A DNA stretch of 64,000 bases from positions 2,434,197 to 2,498,196 of the forward strand of contig NC_090789.1 of NCBI RefSeq assembly GCF_040054535.1, read 5' to 3'. The stretch comes from Antennarius striatus. Lineage: Eukaryota > Chordata > Actinopteri > Lophiiformes > Antennariidae. Below, piece by piece: positions 50,003 through 61,289 of the stretch. Position 1 is the stretch's first letter; the number at the start of each line of letters is the position of its first letter. The notes below the pieces were generated by a model that saw nothing but the letters and a program-made list of their open reading frames with translations, searched no databases and was not told where the DNA came from. A program made the translations under genes and the position numbers.

Positions 50003-50206
50003 GGGGGGGGGGGGTCTCCCTGTGACGAAAACCGCTGTGACGTCAGTGTGTGTGACCCGCGTCTACCTGTACACACAGAATGGACGGAGTTCAAACCGGA
50101 TATAACAGCTCCATCTCGAAGCCGCGTTGACAATTGGATATTTGTTCATCTGTTTCTTTATGAGTCATAAAGTTTATTCATTCATTCACTCATTCATTCA
50201 CGTTCC
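50003..50206 (+). repeat. left arm of a distant inverted repeat pair
   Basis: CCCTGTGACGAAAA, ATAACAGCTCC, CGTTGA, GAGTCATAAAGTT and the (CATT)n tail ending in CACGTTCC recur inverted and in order at 54151-54337. This arm carries about 70 extra bases (50028-50096). Probably two copies of a dispersed repeat. Confidence 0.7.
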
Positions 50207-50682
50207 ACACCAGTTTTGGGTAAGCACTTCCTGCTGGTGGAGAACTGTGATGGGTGCGCTTGGTTTATAATACCAATACATTTGTTTTCATATGTTTGGT
50301 ATGAAGTCTGATATTGTTTTATCGTGGAATTTCCCGCTAGTAATAATATATTTAATATATTAATACAATAGTTTAACATATTTTTAATATTTTTAAACAT
50401 TTTCCACTTTCCACTACTATAGTTTCATATAAATTATCACTTCATTGCTGCTAGAACCCCAATCTTTTATTACCAAAGTTCTTTATATTTATGTTTACAA
50501 AGATGTAAGTGTAACAGACAAAAAAAGATTGATTTATTTTGGAGTTTTATTAATTTCACCAAAATCCCTCACGATGTGTTTTGATTTCTTCTGAGGATGT
50601 GAATTTATTTATTTCAGTTTTATATTTTGTATTTCCTTTGCGCTTACGGTCAGCACCTTTATTTTGAAAAATAAAGGAAGTG

Positions 50683-51027
50683 ATGTCCGTAACATCCGGT
50701 CCGTCCTACTCTCAGTCTGCCTTGAACCTGACTGCGGGAGGTACGTGCATCGGGCGGCTGTCCAGAAAAAGTTTTAGTTACAAGTTTTAGTGACGATTTC
50801 TTGCAATAATTAAAAGTAATGTTGTTCGGTAACATGTTTACGGTGTTTTCTGTTGTGGAATGTAATTGATTAGCTGCTTTCGAATGGGAAAATGTAAGCT
50901 AGCTTTCCACCTGTGTGCGTGTGTATGTGTAAGAGGGTGTGCTAACGTATTTCACCCTTGTGTTAGGTGTTGCATGAAGGGCATGCATATTTACACCCTG
51001 GTTTGTTTTAATTTCATCACGCTGCAG
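50683..51027 (+). other. two exon-like segments with a canonical intron (copy 1)
   Basis: Segment X ends at 50740 (GCGGGAG) and is followed by donor GTACGT; segment Y is 50967-51027, preceded by TGTTAG and followed by donor GTATGT. The 226-bp interval 50741-50966 has a CTAAC branch-site match at 50942-50946, 21 nt before the acceptor. The sequence 51158-51245 contains X joined directly to Y. X could begin with ATG at 50683, but no recognisable protein results; more likely a non-coding transcript or element leader. Confidence 0.5.
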
Positions 51028-51157
51028 GTATGTGTACAGGTGTTTAGTGGCCTGTGTTATGTTTATAAATTGTAGGTTTTCTTTCATGTACATTGTATTT
51101 TATTTTCATTCATTTATATTTTATTTATTTTCTGTGACATTTCGAATGTTTTAAGTG

Positions 51158-51350
51158 AGTCTGCCTTGAACCTGACTGTGGGAGGTGTTGCATGGAGGGC
51201 ATGAATATTCACACCTTGGTTTGTTTTAATTTCATCACGCTGCAGGAATAAATTCCAACCAAAAAAGTCGCCTGTGTGTCCGGTCTATTGCGCACCAGAA
51301 CACAACGCAGTGTAGTCGGAGCATGCGGACCGCCCTGGCTACATTAGCGG
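51158..51350 (+). other. intron-less second copy of segments X and Y, followed by unique sequence
   Basis: 51158-51184 matches 50714-50740 (26 of 27) and 51185-51245 matches 50967-51027 (57 of 61, same length) with nothing between them, so it looks like the spliced form. It continues into GAATAAATTCC (poly-A signal-like) and a GC-richer stretch to about 51350. Either a retrocopy of a spliced RNA, or the older state before an intron entered the other copy. Confidence 0.55.
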
Positions 51351-51399
51351 GAATATTTCACAGTGTGAAAAGGAAAAATTACAGCAATAGAATCAAAAT

Positions 51400-52040
51400 A
51401 ATAATAAAAATAATAATAGTAACAATACTCCAGCTGCTTTATCTCCATGTGTCTGTGGATAAATCCACAGTTTAACAGTCACTCACTGACAGCTTCAGAA
51501 ATCACTGACAGGAAGGATATTGTTTTGATTGGCTTCACCGCACACACACATGAATGGACAGCAAGACACACACATTACATGGCATGAGACCCCAGACATC
51601 TGCCCTGACACACACACTCACAAAGCCCTATGCTGTTAATCGTTGAGACAAAACACACACTGTCCAGTGACCTGTTTTCACACACCCCCACTGTCATGTC
51701 ACTCTGCGTTAACTTGCCTGCCACACAAACCTGTGGATGTTCTCAACACACACACGCACACACACAAATCATCAAATTGTTGAGCGTTGATCTGATCTTC
51801 ATGGTCAGCAGATAAATGTGTGTGATGTCAGACTAGATCACATCCCTCCATCACGGATGGATCGATAAAGAAGACATACTTTAATGATCCCAAACTGGGA
51901 TAGTCACAAAGAAAGTCTTCCCTCTAGCAAAAACAAAGACGTCCTCTTCCTTCCTTCCTGGCTTTTAGTCGTCCGTCCTCCAGAAGATCAGACGTGACGG
52001 ATCAAGTGTTCTTCCTCACACGTTTCTGTGCTGGTGTGTG
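51400..52040. other. intergenic, CA-rich, with a retroposon tail fragment
   Basis: Dispersed CACACA runs at 51540-51770. At 51873-51925 the TACTTTAATGATCCCAAACT motif matches the retroposon tail family also near 6563. No exon seen. Confidence 0.5.
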
Positions 52041-52042
52041 GC

Positions 52043-52285
52043 TCCATCCATCCATCCACTTTCTTTAACCGCTTCATCCACTGCTTGAATCTGGAGCCTA
52101 TCCCAGCTGGCAATGGGCATGAGGCGGGGGACACTCCGGGCATAACGCCAGTGCACCGCAGAGCCACAGACAAACATGCATGCACACACTCCTATGGTCA
52201 ATTTGGGACTGGTCAATTAACCTGAAACGCAAGTTTTTGTTGGTGGGAGGAAGCCTGAGAGCTCGGTACCAGACCCCCCCCCACA
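52043..52285 (-). mobile_element. SINE 3' part, inverted
   Basis: Minus-strand sequence matches the body and tail of the 47036 family: plus-strand CCATCCATCCACTTTCTTTA, GGAGCCTATCCCAGCTGGCA, TATGGTCAATTTGGGACT and GTTTTTGTTGGTGGGAGGA. The tRNA head is missing, the usual 5' truncation. Confidence 0.8.
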
Positions 52286-52289
52286 CACA

Positions 52290-53200
52290 CACACAGCATG
52301 GCCTCAGCCCTACTTCCTTTCACAAGGCTGATGTTTCCATTACAGAAATAAAAGCATGACCGCTAATCCAGTTATCCCTGGACAAACACACACACACATA
52401 CACAGCTATCTTGACAGTACCCCACAGAGCGGTACATGTATCATGTGAAGTGAAAAGATGGGAAGAAATGAGGGTACAGAAAGATGAATGGAAGATCTTT
52501 TATAGTTCATGTGGTCAAAATGTGGATGTGTCCCACCCTGGGTGGAAGCAACGCAAAGAGAAAACACCACAGGATCCAAAACAATGACGAGAACTGCTGT
52601 CAAGGGTGAAATCAATCTTAGTAAAACCAGCGTCTATGTGATGTTGCTCCGAGCCGTCCTGCGATCCAGAGTTGGTTGTCATTACTCGGGTCCGGCCTCC
52701 ACCTGGTCTCAGATGGTGAGAGAAGATTCAGGGTGGAGGTGAGGTAGGACCCTGAGGAACGAGGGTGTTTCTGGATGGAGGGACGATGATGAAGGGAGCG
52801 GAAAATGAAAAGTAAAAACGCGTTAAGGAGTTATTGAGCAGGAATGTTCTTCATGCATGGACACTCAGGTCACTCCAGATAATTACACTACCTGTGGCGT
52901 CTTTCTCTCTATATATATATATATGTAGTCATTTACTGTGTTAACCCTTACACATCCACATGATTCGTTCAGATGTCAATACATTCAAGACTTAAAAATA
53001 TATATAAATATATAAGACTACAGTATATCCTTTAACCCACACAATGAGTCTCTGGTTAAATCATCCTGTGTAGCAGCATAATAGCTTTGTTACAGCTGAG
53101 ACAGCTATCAATTGTCAAAACATACAGTAAATGGAAAAGTGAAACACAACCATGAATTGTACCTAGAGCATTTTACTGTCACGTCTCTCTGGGCAATCAA
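52290..53200. other. intergenic DNA without recognised genes
   Basis: Contains a short (TA)n at 52910-52923 and AT-rich sequence. The stretch 52500-52780 is GC-richer and could be an old repeat, but no family was recognised. Confidence 0.45.
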
Positions 53201-53226
53201 TTAGAAAAGAATATCATGATTGATAA

Positions 53227-53905
53227 TCATGATAGGAAGACATGAAAAGCAAACGTGACAACTGCTTTAACGTGGAACTGCTGGTCCTCATTTGAAGTAC
53301 CAGGACGCCTCTGGAGTTCCCCGTCATGTATGACTGTGTTTTCTTCAGTCCCAACACAGCCGTGTCTTATTACAGCGTCTGAAATCACACAAACAAATTT
53401 TCACACAAAATTCCTTGAACTCAAACATGTTACCAGTTGTAATATTTTAAAAAGATGTGTACAACCATTGGCTTTTACGGTGACATTTTGCTGCCTGACA
53501 TTAGGTGTCCCTATTTGCATTGTTGAGTTACTTTAATAACTAGTTATCTTAATATGTTTGAGAATCACTTAAGCTAACGTGATGCTAACGTTGATGCTAG
53601 CTCTGTACCGTTAGCAAGCCTAACTTAACATAATTGAACATTTCAAAAACAACGAAACTATTGGTCTTTATCTATCGAAACGATATCCTACCTGCGCAGG
53701 AGGAATAATAAACGGAGCGGAGTATATTTCTCTTTTGTTTATTGGACATACGCCTGCTACACTCACCTGAACACTCGGCGCATTCATCATGCCGCACTGG
53801 ACAGAACAAGCGCGTTACATTTCCATACAAATACAACAGAACTACTTCCGCTCGCAACAGGAAGTACCAAAATAAGAGCGTCACATACTTGATCTTTTTG
53901 ATCAT
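53227..53905 (-). CDS. possible two-exon small protein, unrecognised
   Basis: Minus-strand exon 53767-53905 (ATG at 53905) ends in TTCAG with donor GTGAGT; an exon at 53227-53378 follows acceptor TGATTTCAG and stays open in the matching phase to a TGA. Together 96 residues: a hydrophobic N-terminus (YVTLLFWYFLL, VVLLYLY), then CPVRHDECAEC and a polar part. No domain recognised. ETS cores (ACTTCCG near 53843, CAGGAAGT near 53859) lie inside exon 1, so true transcription may start downstream of this ATG and the RNA may be non-coding. Evidence is splice signals and phase agreement only. Confidence 0.25.
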
Positions 53906-54120
53906 ACTTGATCGTCACATCTATGACCAATATAATTTGCCAGTGAGACGTAAGTACATATTGAATACATTTGAGCGCAGTCTACTTGGAGCATTTAGCT
54001 TGTTCAGCAGCGTCCTCATCCGGCGTCAGTGGGCGGAGAAAGGTTCGTACGTAATGAGGTCATCCAGGCTGCGTAATGTCCTATTGACCAATCACGGAAC
54101 CCCTGCACATCCGGGTCCGA
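53840..54120. promoter_or_regulatory. promoter-like block (ETS, CCAAT, GC box)
   Basis: Two opposed ETS cores at about 53843 and 53859, GTGGGCGG near 54028, and GACCAATCACGG near 54087. A donor-like GACGTAAGT lies at about 53947 on the plus strand. Looks like a small housekeeping, perhaps bidirectional, promoter; the transcripts are not identified. Confidence 0.35.
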
Positions 54121-54150
54121 CCTAGAACTGGCGTCGGCGTCTTTGGCCAG

Positions 54151-54337
54151 GAACGTGAATGAATGAATGAATAAATGAACGAATGAATGAAAAATAAATA
54201 AATTTATGAACTTTATGACTTATACAGTTTATATGAGTCATTAAAAATATTCAACTGTCAAACATCAACGCCTCTTCGACGTGGAGCTGTTATAAATCAG
54301 AAAATAGCAGCTTTTCGTCACAGGGACACGCCCCCCC
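54151..54337 (-). repeat. right arm of the distant inverted repeat pair
   Basis: Reverse complement aligns in order with 50003-50206, including the tetranucleotide GAAT/CATT run and the CCCTGTGACGAAAA end. The two arms enclose about 3.9 kb. Confidence 0.7.
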
Positions 54338-54399
54338 GGGTAGACGCCTATCTGCTTCAACACACCTGGTCATTTGAATGAGGATCAGGTGTGTTGGAG

Positions 54400-54600
54400 C
54401 TCATCATCGATCAGGCGCATCCGCTTTGCGGATACGTCTGGCATCCGTACCGAGTCCGTTGTTTGACGGTGCGCTGCCCGCAACCGGGCCGCTTCCTGCG
54501 CGCTTCCCCGAAGCGAGTGAGCCGCCGAGCCGGAACTGCGCGTTTTAAGGGCGGATCCGCCCCGGCGTCGGGTGCGATGTGGGAACATTGACCTCTTGTA
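54400..54600. other. CpG-rich block
   Basis: About 200 bp markedly richer in CpG than its surroundings (GCGGATACG, GCGCGCTTCCCCGAAGCG, GGCGGATCCGCCCCGGCG). Could be a small CpG island or GC-rich repeat; no exon identified. Confidence 0.5.
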
Positions 54601-55054
54601 TTAACTTAGATACATATCCTTGCAATAAGGTGATGCACAAACTACAAAATACACAAAACACATAAAGTAAATACTTTAAAATGAAAATATTACATTTTAC
54701 AATAAGGAAATTGCTCAAAAAATCACATTTGACAATAGAAAAAATTGACTGAGAATGTGAAGACAAATAAAACCGATAAGAGTTAGATTAAGAGCTACAG
54801 TCTCACTTAGGAACGTAAACCCACGGAGAACTATCACCTTAATCTGCAGCTCCTGTGAGATTATTTGAGATTAAAGGTGGTTGTTTAAGTGTTCTTCCTT
54901 AACTAAAACAAACTAAAGATTAGATTTAAAACACGTCAACACTAACATGATGTTGACAAAGCAAAGATGAACTACTGGACCTGTAAACAAGGAATTGTTG
55001 GGTATCAACTCACAAATTGATGGAATGTAAATACTGTAGTCTCAAACCGCTTCT

Positions 55055-55068
55055 GCTCCCCCTAGTGG
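55055..55068 (-). promoter_or_regulatory. weaker CTCF-type motif (minus strand)
   Basis: Minus-strand CCACTAGGGGGAGC differs from the CTCF core by A in place of C at one strong position. Opposite in direction to the site at 49225. Confidence 0.35.
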
Positions 55069-55087
55069 TCATAAAAAGTTATTGCAA

Positions 55088-55102
55088 GTTTAAAAAATGT
55101 GA

Positions 55103-55179
<77 letters not shown>
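55088..55179. repeat. (CA)n microsatellite
   Basis: Long uninterrupted CA array, about 46 units. Confidence 0.97.
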
Positions 55180-55180
<1 letters not shown>

Positions 55181-55279
55181 CAGTCACGTGTTGTGATTTA
55201 TAAATTCAAGGATTTAGATTTTGCTGTGTCAAATTTTTTTTAACAATGTGGATGGACAGAATAGTGATTAAGAAAGCAA

Positions 55280-55300
55280 GAAAAAATAGAAAGAGAGAGA

Positions 55301-55331
<31 letters not shown>

Positions 55332-55345
55332 GGAGAGAGGAAATT
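55280..55345. repeat. GA-rich polypurine tract
   Basis: GAGAGA/GGGAGAGA run of about 60 bp, one strand nearly all purine. Confidence 0.9.
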
Positions 55346-57593
55346 AAAAGAATCAGTACTTAAAAATAATAACCATGTCATGGCCTGATTGGTTTGGATT
55401 TCCCATATTTAACTCAGTGGACTGGGAAATGAGAGAAAGACAGAGAGGAATGGTGGCAGATTAAAAAAAAGTCACATGAGGGAGAAGGAGAGGAAGAGAA
55501 AATAAAATCGAGGGAGGGTGTGGATGAAAGAAAAAGAGGGAGACGAATGCAGAGAGTTAAAGACACATCGTTTGAACGGAACGATGGAATATAATCCGAA
55601 TAATCCCAGATGTGATCAAAACCAACCAAACAGCTCTCCTCTTAATTGATCATATGAGGTAAAAATAACAGAGTCTGCAGTTCTTCGTCTCCATGGTAAT
55701 GTTTACACCCTGAATGGGTTTAACTGTGTTGTTCATATGATTGTCCTCCAAACTGATTCCAGCTCCACACAAATATTCATCAATCAGTCAATCCAGCATT
55801 TAGCAAGACACAAAATGATTCTAGAATCTATTGGATTGGAAATTCTCTAATATGCTCTCAATAAATTAAATTTTCATCTGATAATCAATGACTTTTGACC
55901 CTCTGGTGGAGGGACTCCTCTTTAAACAATCTGCCAGCTGTGAGGGGAAACAAAAAAAAAGGTGTAATCACATCACACCAGAAAGTCCCAACAGTTTTCT
56001 TCACATGTAACTAAGCAAGTAGAAAATCGATGTTGTGGTAAACATCTACATATGGAGGTGAACGGGCTGCTAAGGCGGGAAATGAAGTGAAGAAGCGACA
56101 CTAACGGCCGAGCCGGTGCCAGAGAGAAAGGAGAGCCACGGTTTGCCTCATTACGCCAGTCTTTAGCCCGGCTTCACATGACAAGTAATGAGCAGCAGGC
56201 CAGCCAGTCATTAGCCTAAATAGCTGCAAAGGCAAAGGAAAGTCAGATGCCTTCAGATGCTCGTGTTTGAACCTTTGTTAGAAAACCTTCAGCATCCCAC
56301 TGAGGAAAAGGATTCATCCGGTTAATCGCGACTCTGGCAGCATTCCAGTATAATATTATTCTCTTCAGTTGGTCTTGTTGTCGATCAACGGAGCAGCAAA
56401 GTCTGGATTTTCATTCATTTATGATGATAAGTTTATTATCTTATCTATCAGTCATGTTGAAATCATCTCTTTTTATTCTAAGGACTCAAAGCGATGGTAA
56501 AGGAAATAGAAAAAAGTGGAAAGACTGTGACCTTTGATTTCATGCATCCGGTGTGTGTTTAGAAACCTGTGTTTGTCTCTGAATCCACGCTGATCTGCAG
56601 GAAGAAAGAAGGCTTTAAATGAATTCTGGATTATAAAACTCATAAGACCCGGAGGAGAGTTCTAGTCCTGATTGAATGTTCATTGACATAAAACCTGTGT
56701 TGCTGCTGACGGCAGTGGGAGGCTGGGTGGTGTGTATGTGTGTGTGTGTGTGTGTGTGGGGAGGGTAATTTCATAGTAAAAAAACACCTCCCCCGGATGA
56801 GAAAGTCATCAAGGAAATATTTGTTTTAAATTGACTTAAATTTTGAGGATACGTCAAGTTGAAAGATGGGTCTAAGTTAATTTATTCATCTACTGACAGT
56901 TTTATCTTGAAAAGACGACGTTAACATCATTCTATATCATCAGTACTTCCTTTTATCCTGCCTATGAAATAGAACCTGGTCCAGACATGACTAAATTTAG
57001 AATCCATAACTATTACATATTGATTGTAAATAATTTTAAAGTAATTCTAGACTCTTCTGGACTTGTTTTTGTCAGTTTGGCTATTTTTTATTTGCAGAAT
57101 GATTCTGTGTCAATAAAGTCAATAAAGTTTTCCGTCCTCAGCAGAAATGAACACTCCAGCTTTTAGGGTATATCCTGCAGCGACCACACTTTACGACTAA
57201 AGGTGTTCTGGACACAGAAATATCTGGATCTCCTGGTCGCCAAACATGAAACGTATAATTACAAAAGATAGAGAAACAGGTTATACCCCCCCCCCATGTT
57301 TAATTGTCCTCTCTCTATATTTGTCTTGATTTCTCAGTCTTCATGTTCCTCTGCTCCTCCTTGTTTCTCCCTGGGGTTAAACACCTTTAACCAGATTACC
57401 GTGTTGATCCACCAGCTAAATTACCATAATTGTGTGATATATAATCAGTAACCCTGTCGCTCGCCCCCACTTCCCACTGATGACTGTAATCTGTTGTTAC
57501 ATTGATAAATCAAATAAAAGTCAAATTAAACACCATTAAACGCGATGAACGAGTGCATCTTTCATCATTCTCTCTCCCTGTTCATCATAATGA

Positions 57594-57710
57594 CCGACGG
57601 AACTGTTCACGTCCAAACATGGACTCTGGACCCAAACAAAGGCTCTGCTTACTTTCTGGGGGATTTTGGTGATTTTGCCTTCGGCGCCGTTACTTTCTCC
57701 ACATCCACAA
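57594..57710 (+). other. probable 5' non-coding exon of the Ly6 gene
   Basis: GC-richer 115-bp segment ending in CCACAA with donor GTGAGT; the acceptor CTTCTAG ends at 57957, just before the ATG. An ATAAAAG TATA-like motif lies near 57514. Inferred from splice signals. Confidence 0.45.
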
Positions 57711-57958
57711 GTGAGTAGTTTTAATGACTTTCCAGCATTTGTGTCTCACTGTGTTGTTATGACACACTAATTTATCGTTATAAATTTATAATCTGATGAA
57801 AACATGACTGTAAGAATACTAGTAAATATGTTTGTGAACAAAAACTAGTCAAGAAATCCCTTTTACTTTTCATCAGAGTTAATTCCCTGCCTCTGTCTGC
57901 GACATTACTGTGAATTTTCCCTTCCTGTTTTGACTTTTAAATGTGACGTTCTTCTAGG

Positions 57959-59284
<1,326 letters not shown>

Positions 59285-59853
59285 CAGACAATAAAAAGAA
59301 AGCAGCAAAGTTTGCCCCAATTATAGGAAACTGATTCTGCCATGAAACCCCGTTTGAAGAGTCCATAGAGAATTGATTCAGTCTGTAGTCATCATGCATG
59401 TTAAAATGTTTAGAGTGAAATGTTCAAAGAATATTTGGTCATCTTAACTGTAAGTCAAGCTATGTGAAAATCAGACTCTGTAACATCAATAACAATATAA
59501 TAAAAACAGATATAGATGCAGGAAACCAGCAGACGGATGTGTGTGTGTGTGTATTCGAGGCCCACGGCGCTGAAGTGTGTGACGGCTGGAGACAAACTCA
59601 AATTCAGAAGCTCTCAGTAAGAACTCTGAAGTCGCTGAAGCACAACAACAGCTTAACAGCAGTCTGAAGACGACATGGAAGGTCCACAGTCTGCTGCTGC
59701 CCTGGAATAATAATGACAACCGCACCGCGCTTCCTCACAAGCCCCACTATCCCCCACAGCCCATTAGAGGAGAGTGTGTGTTATTAGTGTGTCGTTAGCA
59801 CTGTTCCTGCAGCACGTCTTAATTTGTTGACTTCAATTAAAAGAAGGAGAATA

Positions 59854-59899
59854 TCTGTGTGTGTGTGTGTGTGTGTGTATGTTCTGGTGTGTGTGTGTT

Positions 59900-59951
<52 letters not shown>
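59854..59951. repeat. (TG)n microsatellite, interrupted
   Basis: TG array broken by a short TATGTTCTGG-type interruption. Confidence 0.95.
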
Positions 59952-59955
<4 letters not shown>

Positions 59956-60097
59956 ATCCTTCTAATGCTCCCCGAAGTCTCACTGTATGATCAACTGAGG
60001 ATATTTATCCTGGAAAACAATTAATTTTTTTTTCTTAGGTTGAAAAGTCAAGGTTTACAGGAAGTCTTTATATATTATTGCATGTCAGCAAGTGATG

Positions 60098-60233
<136 letters not shown>

Positions 60234-60343
60234 CATGCTGCAATTCCTGTCCAGGTGGTGAGATAATTAAAAACATTTCTCACACTAGATTTTACATCGG
60301 AATCTCAATGCCAACATCTGGCAGAGCAAGAGAGGAGAAGACC

Positions 60344-60410
<67 letters not shown>
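60344..60410. repeat. (TG)n microsatellite
   Basis: About 33 TG units. Confidence 0.97.
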
Positions 60411-60413
<3 letters not shown>

Positions 60414-60599
60414 TGATACGAAAAGACCAGAACATTCAGAACAGTATTCAGTGGAAATAAATGGATTATATACAGTATATTAAAAATATTCAGTAAACAA
60501 AAAGAAAAAAAGAAAAATAAAGCTGCAATTACGGAATTGCAACTATAAACGTTACGAAATGAATATATGAAATTTATATAAGTTGACGTTATTTGCTTC

Positions 60600-61282
60600 A
60601 GTTTAACGTTTCACTGCATACACCAATTTATCGTCGTGAATATTCGTCTTATTTCGAAGGTTTTGCATTTCCCGTTTCCGGTTTTATTTTGGTAGTCCTT
60701 TTCTCGACACCATGTTGTTTCCTGCGCACCTCCACTCTTGATCTTTTCGTCGTTCGTCAGCCGTATTTAAAACTGCGTTTTGTCTGTTTTTTGATGACAT
60801 GTTTTGTATTTATATTCTCTGTCTTCTTTACTTTTATTTACTGTCCATTTCTTCATTTTTCTCTGTTCGTTTCTCTTCCGGTTGCTGTGTGACGTTTGAT
60901 TGTTTCCACCTGTGATTGGCTGATTGGCTCCTCCTCCACCTGTTTCCAATTGGCTGGTCTCTCAGGTGTGGATTGTGTGTGTTTAGATGATGGATGTCAT
61001 ATTTTGTGATGTGTTCCAACCTTTATTCTTCATGTTTCTTTGTGTTTTCTCCTCGAAGTCGTTCCCCGGTGTCTTGTTTTTTTTTTTTTATTGGATTTCT
61101 TCTACACCACACGGATATAGTTTTTTTCTTTTTTTTTTTTTGTTTTGTTATCTCCTCTTGGAGCATTATTGTCTGTTTGTTTTGGCTGTAACTTTATTCA
61201 TTAAATCCCTGAAGCGTGCTCCTGTGATTCTGGCCACTGTCTACCCGTTAGATCCTCACCTGTCTCCCGCTGAAGCCTGACA
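60600..61282 (+). mobile_element. LTR-like fossil (possible solo LTR, Gypsy-type)
   Basis: The T-rich stretch with CACCTGTGATTGGCTGATTG, TTCATTAAATCCCTGAAGC, a CCTCACCTGTCTCCCGC segment and a terminal CCTGACA resembles the layout of fish Gypsy-type LTRs. No internal coding region is attached and the left boundary is unclear. Relic of unknown age; family call tentative. Confidence 0.3.
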
Positions 61283-61289
61283 GACAGGT

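Larger units (their letters stand above)
54605..57590. other. gene-free DNA upstream of the Ly6 gene
   Basis: No exon was recognised over about 3 kb. Contents: (CA)n at 55088-55179, a GA-rich tract at 55280-55340, a candidate conserved block at 56095-56270, a (TG)n at 56730-56758 and a poly-C run near 57287. Confidence 0.55.
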
